Positions 31,802 to 47,305 of a stretch of DNA of 63,706 bases are shown piece by piece. The notes beneath the pieces were generated by a model, which did no database searches, was not told where the DNA came from, and saw only the letters and a program-made list of their open reading frames with translations. Position 1 is the stretch's first letter; the number at the start of each line of letters is the position of its first letter. The stretch comes from Billgrantia endophytica. Lineage in GTDB: Bacteria > Pseudomonadota > Gammaproteobacteria > Pseudomonadales > Halomonadaceae. A program made the translations under genes and the position numbers. The DNA lies in assembly GCF_002879615.1 (NCBI RefSeq), contig NZ_PNRF01000015.1, positions 72,311 through 136,016 of the forward strand. Direction: 5' to 3'.

Positions 31802-32263
31802 TCAGTCTTCGAACCGGGGCACGATCCGTGCCTGATCGATGCTTTCGATGGGAAAGCAATACTCCTCGCCGTCAAGCTGCAACAGCACTTCGTCCCCCTC
31901 GGTCCCGGCCAGTAGTCCCTGGAACTTGCGGCGCCCATCGAAGGGGACCCGCAGCTTCAGTGACACCTGGTGACCAGCGAAACGCGTGAACTGGTCGAGA
32001 GTGAACAGTGGACGATCCATTCCCGGTGAAGAGACCTCAAGGCGATATTCGCCGGCAATGGGGTCCTCGACATCGAGTACGGCACTGACCTGACGACTGA
32101 CGTCGGCGCAGTGGTCCACGCTCACACCATCGGCATGATCAATGTAGATCACCAATTGGGAATGCCTCCCCTGGGAGCGAAAATCGATGCCCCAGAGTTC
32201 GAAACCCATGGCGGTGACCACCGGCTCGATCAGCGCATACAGCGCAGCGTCCTTGAGTGCCAC
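31802..32263 (-). CDS. rimP: ribosome maturation factor RimP
   Basis: 30S maturation factor. It is 153 residues with the family strings VTAMGFELWGIDF, IYIDHADGVSVDHCADVSRQVSAVLD (residues ~40-65) and EVSSPGMDRPLF. The C-terminal SH3-like domain includes LDGEEYCFPIESIDQARIVP. It is the first protein gene of the nusA operon, after tRNA-fMet and a hairpin terminator, as in the E. coli metY-rimP-nusA arrangement. Confidence 0.96.
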   Translation of the reverse strand: MALKDAALYALIEPVVTAMGFELWGIDFRSQGRHSQLVIYIDHADGVSVDHCADVSRQVSAVLDVEDPIAGEYRLEVSSPGMDRPLFTLDQFTRFAGHQVSLKLRVPFDGRRKFQGLLAGTEGDEVLLQLDGEEYCFPIESIDQARIVPRFED

Positions 32264-32474
32264 AGAGAAGCTCCTACAGCCGTTGCATCAGGCACCTGGC
32301 CAGGAGTAAACAGGAAAGCTAGGTGGCTGATTGGCGTTGCTCGGATAAGCGCTGCCGGTCGAAACCGGCAGTAAGCTGCTAACAAAAAGCCCCTTCACAG
32401 GAAGGGGCCTTTCACAAGAAACCTGTAGTACCACTTTCGGCATGCGCATCCCATCGGGATACGTGACCGGAAGA
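32264..32474 (-). promoter_or_regulatory. rimP-nusA leader region with two hairpins
   Basis: The 211 bp between tRNA-fMet and rimP hold a terminator (32384-32408) and, nearer rimP, an 8-bp perfect stem with a 4-base loop (CTGCCGGT/ACCGGCAG, 32352-32371). No ORF is credible here. An internal promoter for rimP probably lies here too, but none was clear. Confidence 0.45.
32384..32408 (-). terminator. terminator between tRNA-fMet and rimP
   Basis: An 8-bp stem (GAAGGGGC/GCCCCTTC) with a 4-base loop followed on the minus strand by TTTTTGTT, positioned after the initiator tRNA gene. Confidence 0.75.
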
Positions 32475-32551
<77 letters not shown>

Positions 32552-32708
32552 ACATTCCAGGTCGGCGATTGTAGGTGCCTGATGCGCTTGAGTCAAGCGG
32601 CATCCGCTGCTTGTCCTACAACCATTCCTGGTGCCAATCCTGCTTCTGACGACCCATGACCTCGAACGACTTCGCTACTACAGCTCATTCGGACCACAGC
32701 GTTTCAGA

Positions 32709-32795
32709 TGGTGCCGAAGGCGGGACTTGAACCCGCACGACCATACGGTCACTACCCCCTCAAGATAGCGTGTCTACCAATTCCACCACTTCGGC
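32709..32795 (-). tRNA. tRNA-Leu (GAG)
   Basis: An 87-nt class II tRNA with a long variable arm and encoded CCA. The anticodon loop CTTGAGG gives anticodon GAG. The D-loop GGTAGAC and T-loop GTTCAAGTC are intact. It lies just after secG, the same neighbour as leuU in E. coli. Confidence 0.96.
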
Positions 32796-32820
32796 TTTTC
32801 TTGATGACTGGAAGGCGACC

Positions 32821-33180
32821 TCAGTCGTTGCTTTCTTCCAGCACTGGCGCGGTATTATCCACGTCGCGGGCATCATCGTCAAGGGTCGGCACGCGACTCT
32901 GCTGCTCGATGAGACGCGCATCGGGAATGCCGGCCTCGGGCGCCTGACTCGCCTGGGTGGCATACCAGGCCAGGGTCAGGGACGTGGCAAAGAAGCCTAC
33001 CGCCAGAACGGCCGTGGTGCGGGACATGAACCCGCCGCTACCGCGAGAACCGAATACGGTCTGGGAGGCACCGCCACCGAAGGCGGCACCCGCTTCGGCG
33101 CCCTTGCCCTGCTGCAGCAGGATGAGGACGACCAGGGCGATGGCGATCGCCACGTGGATCATGAGAATGGCAACTTGCAT
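32821..33180 (-). CDS. secG: protein translocase subunit SecG
   Basis: Accessory membrane subunit of the SecYEG channel. It is 119 residues with two transmembrane helices (about 3-22 and 55-75) separated by the conserved LLQQGKGAEAGAAFGGG and SQTVFGSRGSGGF loop. A hydrophilic acidic tail rich in Asp and Glu follows. It lies five bases after tpiA and directly before tRNA-Leu. Confidence 0.95.
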   Translation of the reverse strand: MQVAILMIHVAIAIALVVLILLQQGKGAEAGAAFGGGASQTVFGSRGSGGFMSRTTAVLAVGFFATSLTLAWYATQASQAPEAGIPDARLIEQQSRVPTLDDDARDVDNTAPVLEESND

Positions 33181-33184
33181 GGGT

Positions 33185-33934
33185 TCAACCTGCTGACTGA
33201 CAAATGGCTAGAAAATCGTCGACCTTGAGCGAAGCACCGCCCACCAGGCCGCCGTCGATGTCCGGCTGGGACAGCAGCTCAGCCGCGTTGTTTGCATTCA
33301 TGCTGCCGCCGTATAGCAATCGCATCCCTGAAGCCAGGTCGCGATCGAAACTGGCCTGATACTCGCGGATCGCCGCCATCACCTGCTGGGCCTGCTCCGC
33401 GGTTGCCGTGCGCCCGGTGCCGATTGCCCAGACCGGCTCGTAGGCAATGACCACCCGGGGCCGCTGTTCCGGCTCAAGGCGCGCCATCACATGGCCCACC
33501 TGGCGCAACACGACCTCCATGGTGCGGCCCGCGTCGCGCTCTTCAAGCGTCTCGCCCACGCAGAGTATCGGCGTGATATCCGCGCTCAGTGCCGCCAGCA
33601 GCCGATCATGTACGGCCTCGTCGTTCTCGCGATAGAGCTGACGTCGCTCCGAATGCCCTACCAGGGCGTACTCGACCCCGAACTCCTTGAGCATTCGCCC
33701 GCTCACCTCACCGGTTCGGGCACCGGAGTGCAGCGGATTCAGTGTCTGAGCGCCCAGCTTGAGCGGAGTGCCGTCAAAGGCCCGCCGCGCCGCATCCAGA
33801 TAGGGGAAGGGCGGCAGGATGAGCACGTCCAGCGACGCCGGGAGCGCGGTATCGGTAAAAGCATGACCGAAATCCTCGACCAGGGAAGCCGAGCCGTTCA
33901 TCTTCCAGTTCCCGGCAATCAGCGGCGTTCGCAT
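33185..33934 (-). CDS. tpiA: triose-phosphate isomerase
   Basis: Interconverts dihydroxyacetone phosphate and glyceraldehyde-3-phosphate. It is 249 residues, a TIM barrel with the N-terminal AGNWKMNG (Lys), the catalytic His in VGHSERR, the catalytic Glu in AYEPVWAIGTG and the phosphate loop LYGGSMNANNA. The ATG at 33934 gives the family start; 19 upstream codons in frame are rejected. It sits between glmM and secG. Confidence 0.97.
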   Translation of the reverse strand: MRTPLIAGNWKMNGSASLVEDFGHAFTDTALPASLDVLILPPFPYLDAARRAFDGTPLKLGAQTLNPLHSGARTGEVSGRMLKEFGVEYALVGHSERRQLYRENDEAVHDRLLAALSADITPILCVGETLEERDAGRTMEVVLRQVGHVMARLEPEQRPRVVIAYEPVWAIGTGRTATAEQAQQVMAAIREYQASFDRDLASGMRLLYGGSMNANNAAELLSQPDIDGGLVGGASLKVDDFLAICQSAG

Positions 33935-34006
33935 GCTGCATCCTCTATCAAAGTGGTGCGAAATGGTATAGGAGGTGCCGTGCCAAGACAACCGTCTACG
34001 CTGCCT

Positions 34007-35356
34007 TCAGCCCAGTTGAGCCTCCACCTCCGCGGCCAGTCGATGGGCCAGGCCGTCGACATCAAGGTGCGCCCGCCCCTCGACCATGACCCGGATCAGC
34101 GGTTCGGTGCCGGAAGGACGCAGCAACACGCGGCCTTCATCGCCCAATTCCGCCTCCATGGCGATCACGGCATCCTTCACCGCCGAGCTGCTCATCAAGG
34201 CCTTGGGGTCGCTGCCCGGCGTCAGGCGGACGTTCACCAGCACCTGGGGGACCTTCTCCAGGCCGGCCAGCAGGGCCTTCAGCGGCTTGCCCTCACTGAC
34301 CATGATCGCCAGTACCTGCAGTGCCGAGACAATGCCGTCACCAGTGCTCTGAACATCGGCGCAGACGATATGTCCGGACGATTCACCACCCAGCTGCCAG
34401 CCATTGGCCAGCAGCCGCTCCACGACGTAGCGGTCACCCACCTTGGCGCGTTCGAACGGCACGCCCATCGCCTCCAACGCCATGGCCAGCCCGAAGTTGG
34501 TCATCAGCGTGCCGACCACGCCGCCGTTCAACCGGCCACGTTCGTGACGGTCACGGGCAATCAGGTAAAGCATGTCGTCGCCGTCGATCTCGCGACCATC
34601 GGAGTCGACCATCAGCACCCGGTCGCCGTCACCATCGAAGGCGATGCCCAGGTCGGCGCCCTGCTGGATCACCGCGGCACGCAGCGTGGCCGGGTAGGTG
34701 GAGCCCACGTCCCGGTTGATGTTCAGCCCGTCGGGGCTCGCTCCCACCAGGCTGATCTCGGCACCCAGCTCGCGAAACACGCTGGGCGCGATGTGATAGG
34801 TGGCGCCGTGCGCGCAGTCCAGCACGATCTTCAATCCGTGGAGGCTGAACCGGTTGGGAATGGTCGACTTGCAGAACTCGATATAGCGGCCGGCGGCATC
34901 ATCGATACGCATGGCCTTGCCCAGACGGTCCGCCGCCACGGTGGTAAGCGGCTCGTCGAGCATGGCTTCGATCCTCTCCTCGATCTCGTCGGCCAGCTTG
35001 GTGCCTTCGGTGGAGAAGAACTTGATGCCATTGTCGGCAAAGGGATTGTGCGAGGCCGATATGACGATGCCCGCGTCGGCACGGAACGTGCGTGTCAGAT
35101 AGGCGATCCCGGGTGTCGGCATCGGGCCAAGCAGCGCCACGTCGACCCCGGCAGCAGAAAGCCCCGCCTCCAGCGCCGACTCGAACATGTAGCCCGAAAT
35201 ACGCGTGTCCTTGCCGATGAGCACGCGTGATCGCCCTGATTCACGGGCGAGCACTCGCCCCATGGCCCAGCCCAGTTTCAGCATGAAGTCGGCAGTAATC
35301 GGATACTCACCTACTGTTCCACGGATACCGTCGGTTCCGAAATAACGTCTAGTCAT
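34007..35356 (-). CDS. glmM: phosphoglucosamine mutase
   Basis: Converts glucosamine-6-phosphate to glucosamine-1-phosphate for peptidoglycan and LPS precursors. It is 449 residues. The phosphoserine is Ser102 in [15 protein letters not shown], the magnesium loop is DGDGDR, the sugar-binding region is GGESSGH, and the C-terminal phosphate loop is [11 protein letters not shown]. Its ATG overlaps the folP stop by eight bases, suggesting coupling. Confidence 0.97.
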   Translation of the reverse strand: MTRRYFGTDGIRGTVGEYPITADFMLKLGWAMGRVLARESGRSRVLIGKDTRISGYMFESALEAGLSAAGVDVALLGPMPTPGIAYLTRTFRADAGIVISASHNPFADNGIKFFSTEGTKLADEIEERIEAMLDEPLTTVAADRLGKAMRIDDAAGRYIEFCKSTIPNRFSLHGLKIVLDCAHGATYHIAPSVFRELGAEISLVGASPDGLNINRDVGSTYPATLRAAVIQQGADLGIAFDGDGDRVLMVDSDGREIDGDDMLYLIARDRHERGRLNGGVVGTLMTNFGLAMALEAMGVPFERAKVGDRYVVERLLANGWQLGGESSGHIVCADVQSTGDGIVSALQVLAIMVSEGKPLKALLAGLEKVPQVLVNVRLTPGSDPKALMSSSAVKDAVIAMEAELGDEGRVLLRPSGTEPLIRVMVEGRAHLDVDGLAHRLAAEVEAQLG

Positions 35357-36215
35357 GCTCGCAGCCTTCCTGTAGCACGGCCCATGTCATGTTCACCGCA
35401 TCCATGACCGGGCCAACATCATGAACGCGCAGAATCCGTGCACCACGTTCCACCGCCAGCGACGCCAGCGCCAGGCCGCCAGACAAGCGCTCCTCGACCG
35501 GCCGGCCCAGTACCTTGCCGATCATGCTCTTGCGCGACATTCCTGCCAGCAAGGGCAAGCCCAGGCGTGACAATCGCTCCATGCGATTGAGCAGGCTCAG
35601 GTTGTGCTCGACACTCTTGCCGAAACCGAACCCCGGATCCAGCAGCAACCGCTCACGCCGCAACCCTGCCGCCTCGCAGGCCGCCACACGCTGCTGGAGG
35701 AAGTCGGCTACCGCCTCCTCTACCGGTACATCATAGCGAGGCGCCTGCTGCATGTCGTGCGGCTCGCCCTGCATGTGCATCAGGCACACCGGCAGGGCCG
35801 TGCCCAGCGCCGCCTCCAGCGCCCCCTCTCGCCGCAGTGCCCGTACGTCGTTGATCATGCCCGCACCCAGCGCGGCGGTGGCACGCATGACCTCGGGGCT
35901 ACTGGTATCCACCGAGACCAGAGCATCGAGTTCGACAACCAGGCGTTCCACCACAGGCGCCACACGATCTAGCTCCTGCTGGGCCGAGACATGCCGGGAG
36001 CCTGGCCTGGTGGACTCTCCGCCCACATCGATGATCGCCGCCCCCTCGGCCAGCATGCGCTCGGCATGGCGCAGGGCATCATCCAGTGCAATATGACGGC
36101 CGCCATCGGAGAAGGAGTCGGGAGTCACGTTGAGGATCCCCATGACACGGGGATAGGAGAGATCGAGCCGATGCCGACCACACGGCAGCCAGGTCGGTGA
36201 AGCAGTTTCAATCAT
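35349..36215 (-). CDS. folP: dihydropteroate synthase
   Basis: Condenses pterin pyrophosphate (the FolK product) with p-aminobenzoate; the target of sulfonamides. It is 288 residues, with [17 protein letters not shown] (about 23-39), GGESTRPGS and DPGFGFGKS; these are the pterin and phosphate sites. The ATG at 36215 is chosen by homology. The order ftsH-folP-glmM is widely conserved. Confidence 0.96.
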   Translation of the reverse strand: MIETASPTWLPCGRHRLDLSYPRVMGILNVTPDSFSDGGRHIALDDALRHAERMLAEGAAIIDVGGESTRPGSRHVSAQQELDRVAPVVERLVVELDALVSVDTSSPEVMRATAALGAGMINDVRALRREGALEAALGTALPVCLMHMQGEPHDMQQAPRYDVPVEEAVADFLQQRVAACEAAGLRRERLLLDPGFGFGKSVEHNLSLLNRMERLSRLGLPLLAGMSRKSMIGKVLGRPVEERLSGGLALASLAVERGARILRVHDVGPVMDAVNMTWAVLQEGCEHD

Positions 36216-36263
36216 GCAGTGGGTCCTGTGGCGGCAAGCTGTCTGAAAATGGCTGCCCCGCAT

Positions 36264-36289
36264 GGCAAAGGCGCCCCATTGGGGCGCCT
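36264..36289 (-). terminator. ftsH terminator
   Basis: A 9-bp perfect GC-rich stem (AGGCGCCCC/GGGGCGCCT) with a 3-base loop followed by TTTGCC on the minus strand, 20 bp after ftsH. The T run is short. Confidence 0.6.
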
Positions 36290-36308
36290 GCCTGCAAAGC
36301 GTCCGGGA

Positions 36309-38324
<2,016 letters not shown>

Positions 38325-38548
38325 ATCATTCAAGGGACCACCCTCATTGCAAGCATCTGTCGGCCGGAAACGCCTGGCATATATGACCCCGCGCAGCCCG
38401 GGCACGTTCCACCCGGCTGCACAGAACCATGCCAGCCCACACTGTGACATAGTTGGGCGGCCTTGTCCGGCCATAGCGCTATTAGTCTTAACCTATCAGG
38501 GGGCCGACGCCAAACCGGCCCCTCACTATCGTGCGACCGAGCCGTGGC

Positions 38549-39256
38549 TCAACCGCGGAATCCATCCGCCAACAGGTAGACCTCACGTGAACGTGCGCGC
38601 GAGGCTTCCGGTTTGCGGGTCACCACCTTGCGGAAGCTGCCGCGCAGCTCCTTCAGATACGCGTCGAACCCTTCGCCCTGGAACACCTTGGCCAGAAAGC
38701 GCCCCTCCGGCGCCAGAGTCTGTCGTGCCAGGTCCAGCGCCAGCTCGACCAGATACATCGCCTGAGGCTGGTCGATGGCCGCCATACCACTCATATTGGG
38801 GGCCATGTCGGACATCACAAGGTCTACCGGTCGATCGCCCAGGATCGCCAGGATCGATTCGAGCACCGACTCGTCGGTGAAATCGCCCTGGATGAAGTCG
38901 ACCCCGGCCAACCCATCCATCTCCAGGATATCGGAGGCGATCACCACACCGCCGGACCCCACCTGTTCGGCAGCCACCTGGCTCCAGCCCCCGGGGGCGG
39001 CACCCAGATCGATCACGGCCATCCCCGGCCGGAACAGCCGGTCTTTTTCATTCAGCGCCAGCAGCTTGTAGCTGGCACGGCTGCGATACCCGTCCTGCCA
39101 GCTCTGCTGAACGAACCGGTCATCGAAGTGCTCCTTCAGCCAGCCGGCGCTGGTCTTGCTGGCACCCTTGGCACCACCGGCCTTGCCGACGGCGCGCTTG
39201 TCGCCAGGGCGGGAGCTGGACGCGTTGCCGCGCGAAGGGGAAGTGGAACGAGCCAC
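38549..39256 (-). CDS. rlmE: 23S rRNA 2'-O-ribose methyltransferase RlmE
   Basis: Methylates U2552 of 23S rRNA (FtsJ/RrmJ). It is 235 residues with a GTG start at 39256, chosen because AAGGTGAT lies just upstream; the frame further upstream is not family-like. The SAM site is [14 protein letters not shown]. The K-D-K-E catalytic set is in [22 protein letters not shown] and REVYLL. A Ser/Arg/Lys/Gly-rich N-terminal extension of ~30 residues precedes the core. It is divergent from yhbY and upstream of ftsH, as in most Gammaproteobacteria. Confidence 0.95.
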   Translation of the reverse strand: MARSTSPSRGNASSSRPGDKRAVGKAGGAKGASKTSAGWLKEHFDDRFVQQSWQDGYRSRASYKLLALNEKDRLFRPGMAVIDLGAAPGGWSQVAAEQVGSGGVVIASDILEMDGLAGVDFIQGDFTDESVLESILAILGDRPVDLVMSDMAPNMSGMAAIDQPQAMYLVELALDLARQTLAPEGRFLAKVFQGEGFDAYLKELRGSFRKVVTRKPEASRARSREVYLLADGFRG

Positions 39257-39433
39257 GGCATCACCTTGAAAACATCTTGAAACAACGGTCTGAGACAGCA
39301 AGCAGGCCAATGCCTGTATCGGCAAAATGCGTAGCGAGACGGCAGAGCGACGCGAAGCGCTTGTTTGCTTTCGTCGAAGCACGTTTCACCGTACCATGGT
39401 GCGCTGAGCGCAACCGGGAAGACGCAACATACC

Positions 39434-39760
39434 ATGAGCTTGTCACAGGCACAAAAGAAAGCATTTCGCAGTATCGGCCACCATCTGAACCCGGTGGTGA
39501 CGGTCTCCGAGAACGGCGTATCCGAGGGGCTGCTGGCCGAGCTCGATCGCGCGCTCAAGGACCACGAGCTGATCAAGGTCAAGCTCGCCCTGGCCGAGCG
39601 CGACGACCGCGCCGCCATGCTCGAAGAGATCCTGGCCGCCAGCCGCGCCGAACGAGTCCAGACCATCGGCAAGATGGCGCTGCTCTATCGCGCCAACCCC
39701 CAGGCCAACCCCAAACTCTCCAACATCAAGCGTTTCGAAGGGCATCACGGCAGGCACTGA
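39434..39760 (+). CDS. yhbY: CRM-domain ribosome assembly RNA-binding protein YhbY
   Basis: Small RNA-binding protein associated with pre-50S particles. It is 108 residues, one CRM domain: AQKKAFRSIGHHLNPVVTVSENGVSEGLL region (about 5-33), ELIKVKL and a GKMALLYR strand near the end. It is divergent from rlmE and convergent with greA, a standard neighbourhood. Confidence 0.93.
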   Translation: MSLSQAQKKAFRSIGHHLNPVVTVSENGVSEGLLAELDRALKDHELIKVKLALAERDDRAAMLEEILAASRAERVQTIGKMALLYRANPQANPKLSNIKRFEGHHGRH

Positions 39761-39804
39761 GCGGCTGACACCACCAGAGCCCGGCACGCCTCATCGCAAC
39801 GACC

Positions 39805-39834
39805 AGCCCCCGCAGACCATCGTCTGCGGGGGCT
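39805..39834. terminator. bidirectional terminator, yhbY/greA
   Basis: A 13-bp perfect stem (AGCCCCCGCAGAC and complement) with a CATC loop, between the convergent yhbY and greA genes. It is followed by GTTT on the plus strand. Confidence 0.75.
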
Positions 39835-39853
39835 GTTTCATGGTGCCGGCGCT

Positions 39854-40326
39854 TCAGCGGTGCTCGACACCGCCAATTTCGTATTCCACTTCACCGCCGG
39901 GGGTGTTGACCACCACCACATCGCCCTCTTCCTTGCCGATCAGGGCACGGGCTATGGGCGACGTCACCGAGATCTTGCCAGCCTTGATCTCGGCCTCGTC
40001 CTCGCCGACGATCTGATAGGTGACGGTCTCGTCGCTGCCAAGATTGATCAGTTCGACTGTGACGCCGAAGATCACCTTGCCGGTTCTGGGCAGTTTCTGG
40101 ACATCGATCACCTGGGCCGCCGAGAGCTTGCTCTCGATCTCCTTGATACGACCCTCGATGAAGCCCTGCTGCTCGCGGGCCGCATGGTATTCGGCGTTCT
40201 CCTTGAGATCGCCATGCTCCCGGGCCTCGGCGATATCGGCAATCACCTTGGGGCGCGCCTCGCCTTTCAGTTGCTCGAGCTCCTTGCGCAGGCGCGCCTC
40301 GCCGGCAACGGTCATCGGGACCTTGT

Positions 40327-40330
<4 letters not shown>
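39854..40330 (-). CDS. greA: transcription elongation factor GreA
   Basis: Rescues backtracked RNA polymerase by stimulating transcript cleavage. It is 158 residues: an N-terminal coiled coil (about 8-75) with the tip acidic residues in [17 protein letters not shown], and a C-terminal FKBP-like domain ([16 protein letters not shown]). The ATG overlaps the carB stop (ATGA), so greA is the last gene of the carA-carB-greA operon, as in Pseudomonas. Confidence 0.97.
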
Positions 40331-43572
<3,242 letters not shown>

Positions 43573-43624
43573 GACGGTTCCCGCGAAAAAGGATGACGAA
43601 TGACGGCGGCTCTCGGGGCTGGGC

Positions 43625-44770
43625 CTAGCGACGGGCTTGCATCATCGCGATGAAACGGTCGAACAGCGGCGACACGTCGCGCGGGCCGGGACTCGCCTCG
43701 GGGTGGCCCTGGAAGCTGAAGGCCGGGCGGTCGGTGCGCTCGACGCCCTGCAGCGATCCGTCGAACAGCGACCGGTGCGTCGCACGCAGGTTGGCCGGCA
43801 GGGTCGACTCCTCGGCAGCGAAGCCGTGGTTCTGGCTGGTGATCATCACCTGGCCGCTGTCGAGGTCCTGCACCGGGTGGTTGGCGCCGTGGTGGCCATG
43901 GTTCATCTTCACCGTCCTGGCGCCGGAGGCCAGCGCCAGCAACTGGTGGCCAAGGCAGATGCCGAACACCGGGATATCGGTCTCGAGCACTTCCTGGATC
44001 GCCTTGATGGCGTAGTCGCAGGGCTCGGGGTCGCCGGGTCCGTTGGCGAGGAAGACGCCGTCCGGGTTCATCGCCAGCACCTCGGCGGCCGGGGTCTGGG
44101 CCGGCACCACGGTGAGGCGACAGCCGCGACTGGCGAGCATGCGCAGGATGTTGCGCTTGACACCGTAGTCGTAGGCCACTACGTGATACGGGCGCTCAGC
44201 CTCGGCGGCATCGGCATAGCCGCTGCCGAGCCGCCACTCGCCTTCACTCCACTCGTAGGGCGACTGGCAGGACGCCACCTTGGCCAGGTCCATGCCCTTG
44301 AGCCCGGGGAAGGCACGCGCCGCCTCGAGCGCACGTGCCACGGCATCGTCACCCTCGGCATCCGCACCGGCCAGGATCGCACCGTTCTGGGCGCCCTTGT
44401 CGCGCAGGATGCGGGTCAGCCGCCGGGTATCGATGTCGGCGATGCCCAGCACACCCTGGCTCCCGAGGTAGCCGGACAGCGACTGCTCGGAGCGGAAGTT
44501 GCTGGCGATCAGCGGCAGGTCACGGATCACCAGGCCGGCGGCGGCGATGGAGTCCGACTCCACGTCCTCGGCATTGATGCCGGTATTGCCGATATGCGGA
44601 TAAGTGAGGGTGACGATCTGACGGGTATAGGAGGGGTCGGTCAGGATTTCCTGATAGCCGGTCATGGCCGTATTGAACACCACCTCACCGCTGGTTTGTC
44701 CATCGGCGCCGATGGCCGTGCCGTGGAATACACTGCCATCTTCCAAGGCCAGTATCGCGGGTCTGTTCAA
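43625..44770 (-). CDS. carA: carbamoyl-phosphate synthase small subunit
   Basis: Class I glutamine amidotransferase subunit that supplies ammonia to CarB. It is 381 residues with the N-terminal CPSase_sm domain ([24 protein letters not shown]) and the GATase nucleophile Cys in [12 protein letters not shown]; His and Glu lie near QGHPEASPG. The start is TTG at 44770 with GGGAGG nine bases upstream; there is no ATG in a suitable position. The 362-bp leader carries a terminator and a short overlapping ORF (separate entries). Confidence 0.96.
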   Translation of the reverse strand: MNRPAILALEDGSVFHGTAIGADGQTSGEVVFNTAMTGYQEILTDPSYTRQIVTLTYPHIGNTGINAEDVESDSIAAAGLVIRDLPLIASNFRSEQSLSGYLGSQGVLGIADIDTRRLTRILRDKGAQNGAILAGADAEGDDAVARALEAARAFPGLKGMDLAKVASCQSPYEWSEGEWRLGSGYADAAEAERPYHVVAYDYGVKRNILRMLASRGCRLTVVPAQTPAAEVLAMNPDGVFLANGPGDPEPCDYAIKAIQEVLETDIPVFGICLGHQLLALASGARTVKMNHGHHGANHPVQDLDSGQVMITSQNHGFAAEESTLPANLRATHRSLFDGSLQGVERTDRPAFSFQGHPEASPGPRDVSPLFDRFIAMMQARR

Positions 44771-44801
44771 CGCAACGTCCTCCCATGCTCGTCAAGGAAT
44801 T

Positions 44802-44927
44802 CTAGTCGGCTCCGCCCTTCGAGCCGGGCGAGCGCCTTTCGCACTCGAAATCGACCCGGCCGCAGCCAGGTCGTAAAAAAGCGGGACGAAACCCGGTGAA
44901 GACCGGTTTCATCCCGCTTGTTGTCAT
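44802..44927 (-). CDS. possible carA leader peptide ORF
   Basis: A 41-codon frame (MTTSGMKPVFTGFRPAFLRP...) starts at 44927 and ends at 44802, 31 bp before carA. It runs through the whole terminator hairpin at 44875-44918. That geometry is that of a pyrBI-like or carA-like attenuator, where a ribosome close behind RNA polymerase would block hairpin formation. The ribosome-binding site is weak and no homologue is recognised, so coding is uncertain. Confidence 0.3.
   Translation of the reverse strand: MTTSGMKPVFTGFRPAFLRPGCGRVDFECERRSPGSKGGAD
44875..44918 (-). terminator. terminator upstream of carA (dapB terminator or carA attenuator)
   Basis: A long minus-strand hairpin: arms GCGGGATGAAACCGG and its near-complement with one bulge/mismatch, loop TCTTCA, then TTTTTT. 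It lies 215 bp after dapB and 104 bp before carA. The distance from dapB makes a role as a carA attenuator at least as likely as a plain dapB terminator. Confidence 0.8.
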
Positions 44928-45132
44928 TGCTCGGTGTGCCCGTGGCCGACTCAACAAGCGCTATGGTGGATGCAGCATCCGGCGCCCGGCCAAAATTTTT
45001 GGAATGTTACAGGAAACCTCACCCGGCGGCTACCCCTGTCGAACGTAAGCGGCGGAGTAACCTGCCTTGGCGCCAGAGGGGCGCCGGGGGCCCCAGACTC
45101 CTCAACGCTTGGGGCAAGAGACTAGTCGGAAC
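44919..45132 (-). other. dapB-carA intergenic segment
   Basis: No gene is seen in these 214 bases. They should hold the carA promoter. The only AT-rich patch is around 44990-45010 (near CCAAAAATTTTGG). No -35/-10 pair was convincing. Confidence 0.4.
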
Positions 45133-46915
<1,783 letters not shown>

Positions 46916-46919
<4 letters not shown>

Positions 46920-47197
46920 TTTTCCCAGACGATAACCAGGTCCTCGTCACCCGCCATGCGCTCCAGGTGAGCATTCACGATACCCTCGAGGCGGTCGAGG
47001 CTCTCCTCCTCCAGCGTCTCGATAGCCACGATCAGCTTGCCCGGCTCGACCTGCATGAGGCAGGAACCATCCTCGAAGGCCACACGGCTCTCGGTATCAC
47101 CCTGCTCCACCTCCAGCTTGTGCGCCCAGTGCTTGCACAGCCGATTCATCAGCTTCGCCGCTGATTCCGTAGCGATCTCCGTTCGCGACATTGGCAT
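46916..47197 (-). CDS. DUF2218 domain protein
   Basis: A 93-residue soluble acidic protein resembling the DUF2218 family (TESAAKLMNRLCKHWAHKLEV, then a small alpha/beta domain with MQVEPGKLIVAIET). The start at 47197 is chosen because AGAGGAAA lies five bases upstream. The function is unknown; some relatives are near siderophore or iron genes. It is coupled to the EamA gene by a four-base overlap. Confidence 0.8.
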
Positions 47198-47305
47198 GAC
47201 ACTTTCCTCTAACGAATGGGTGAGCACTCAAGACTACGGCGGCGGCGGCGGCCACGCCAGTGGCTGGCCCATGAACGAGGCGTTCCTCAAGGCGCACCGC
47301 CGCTT

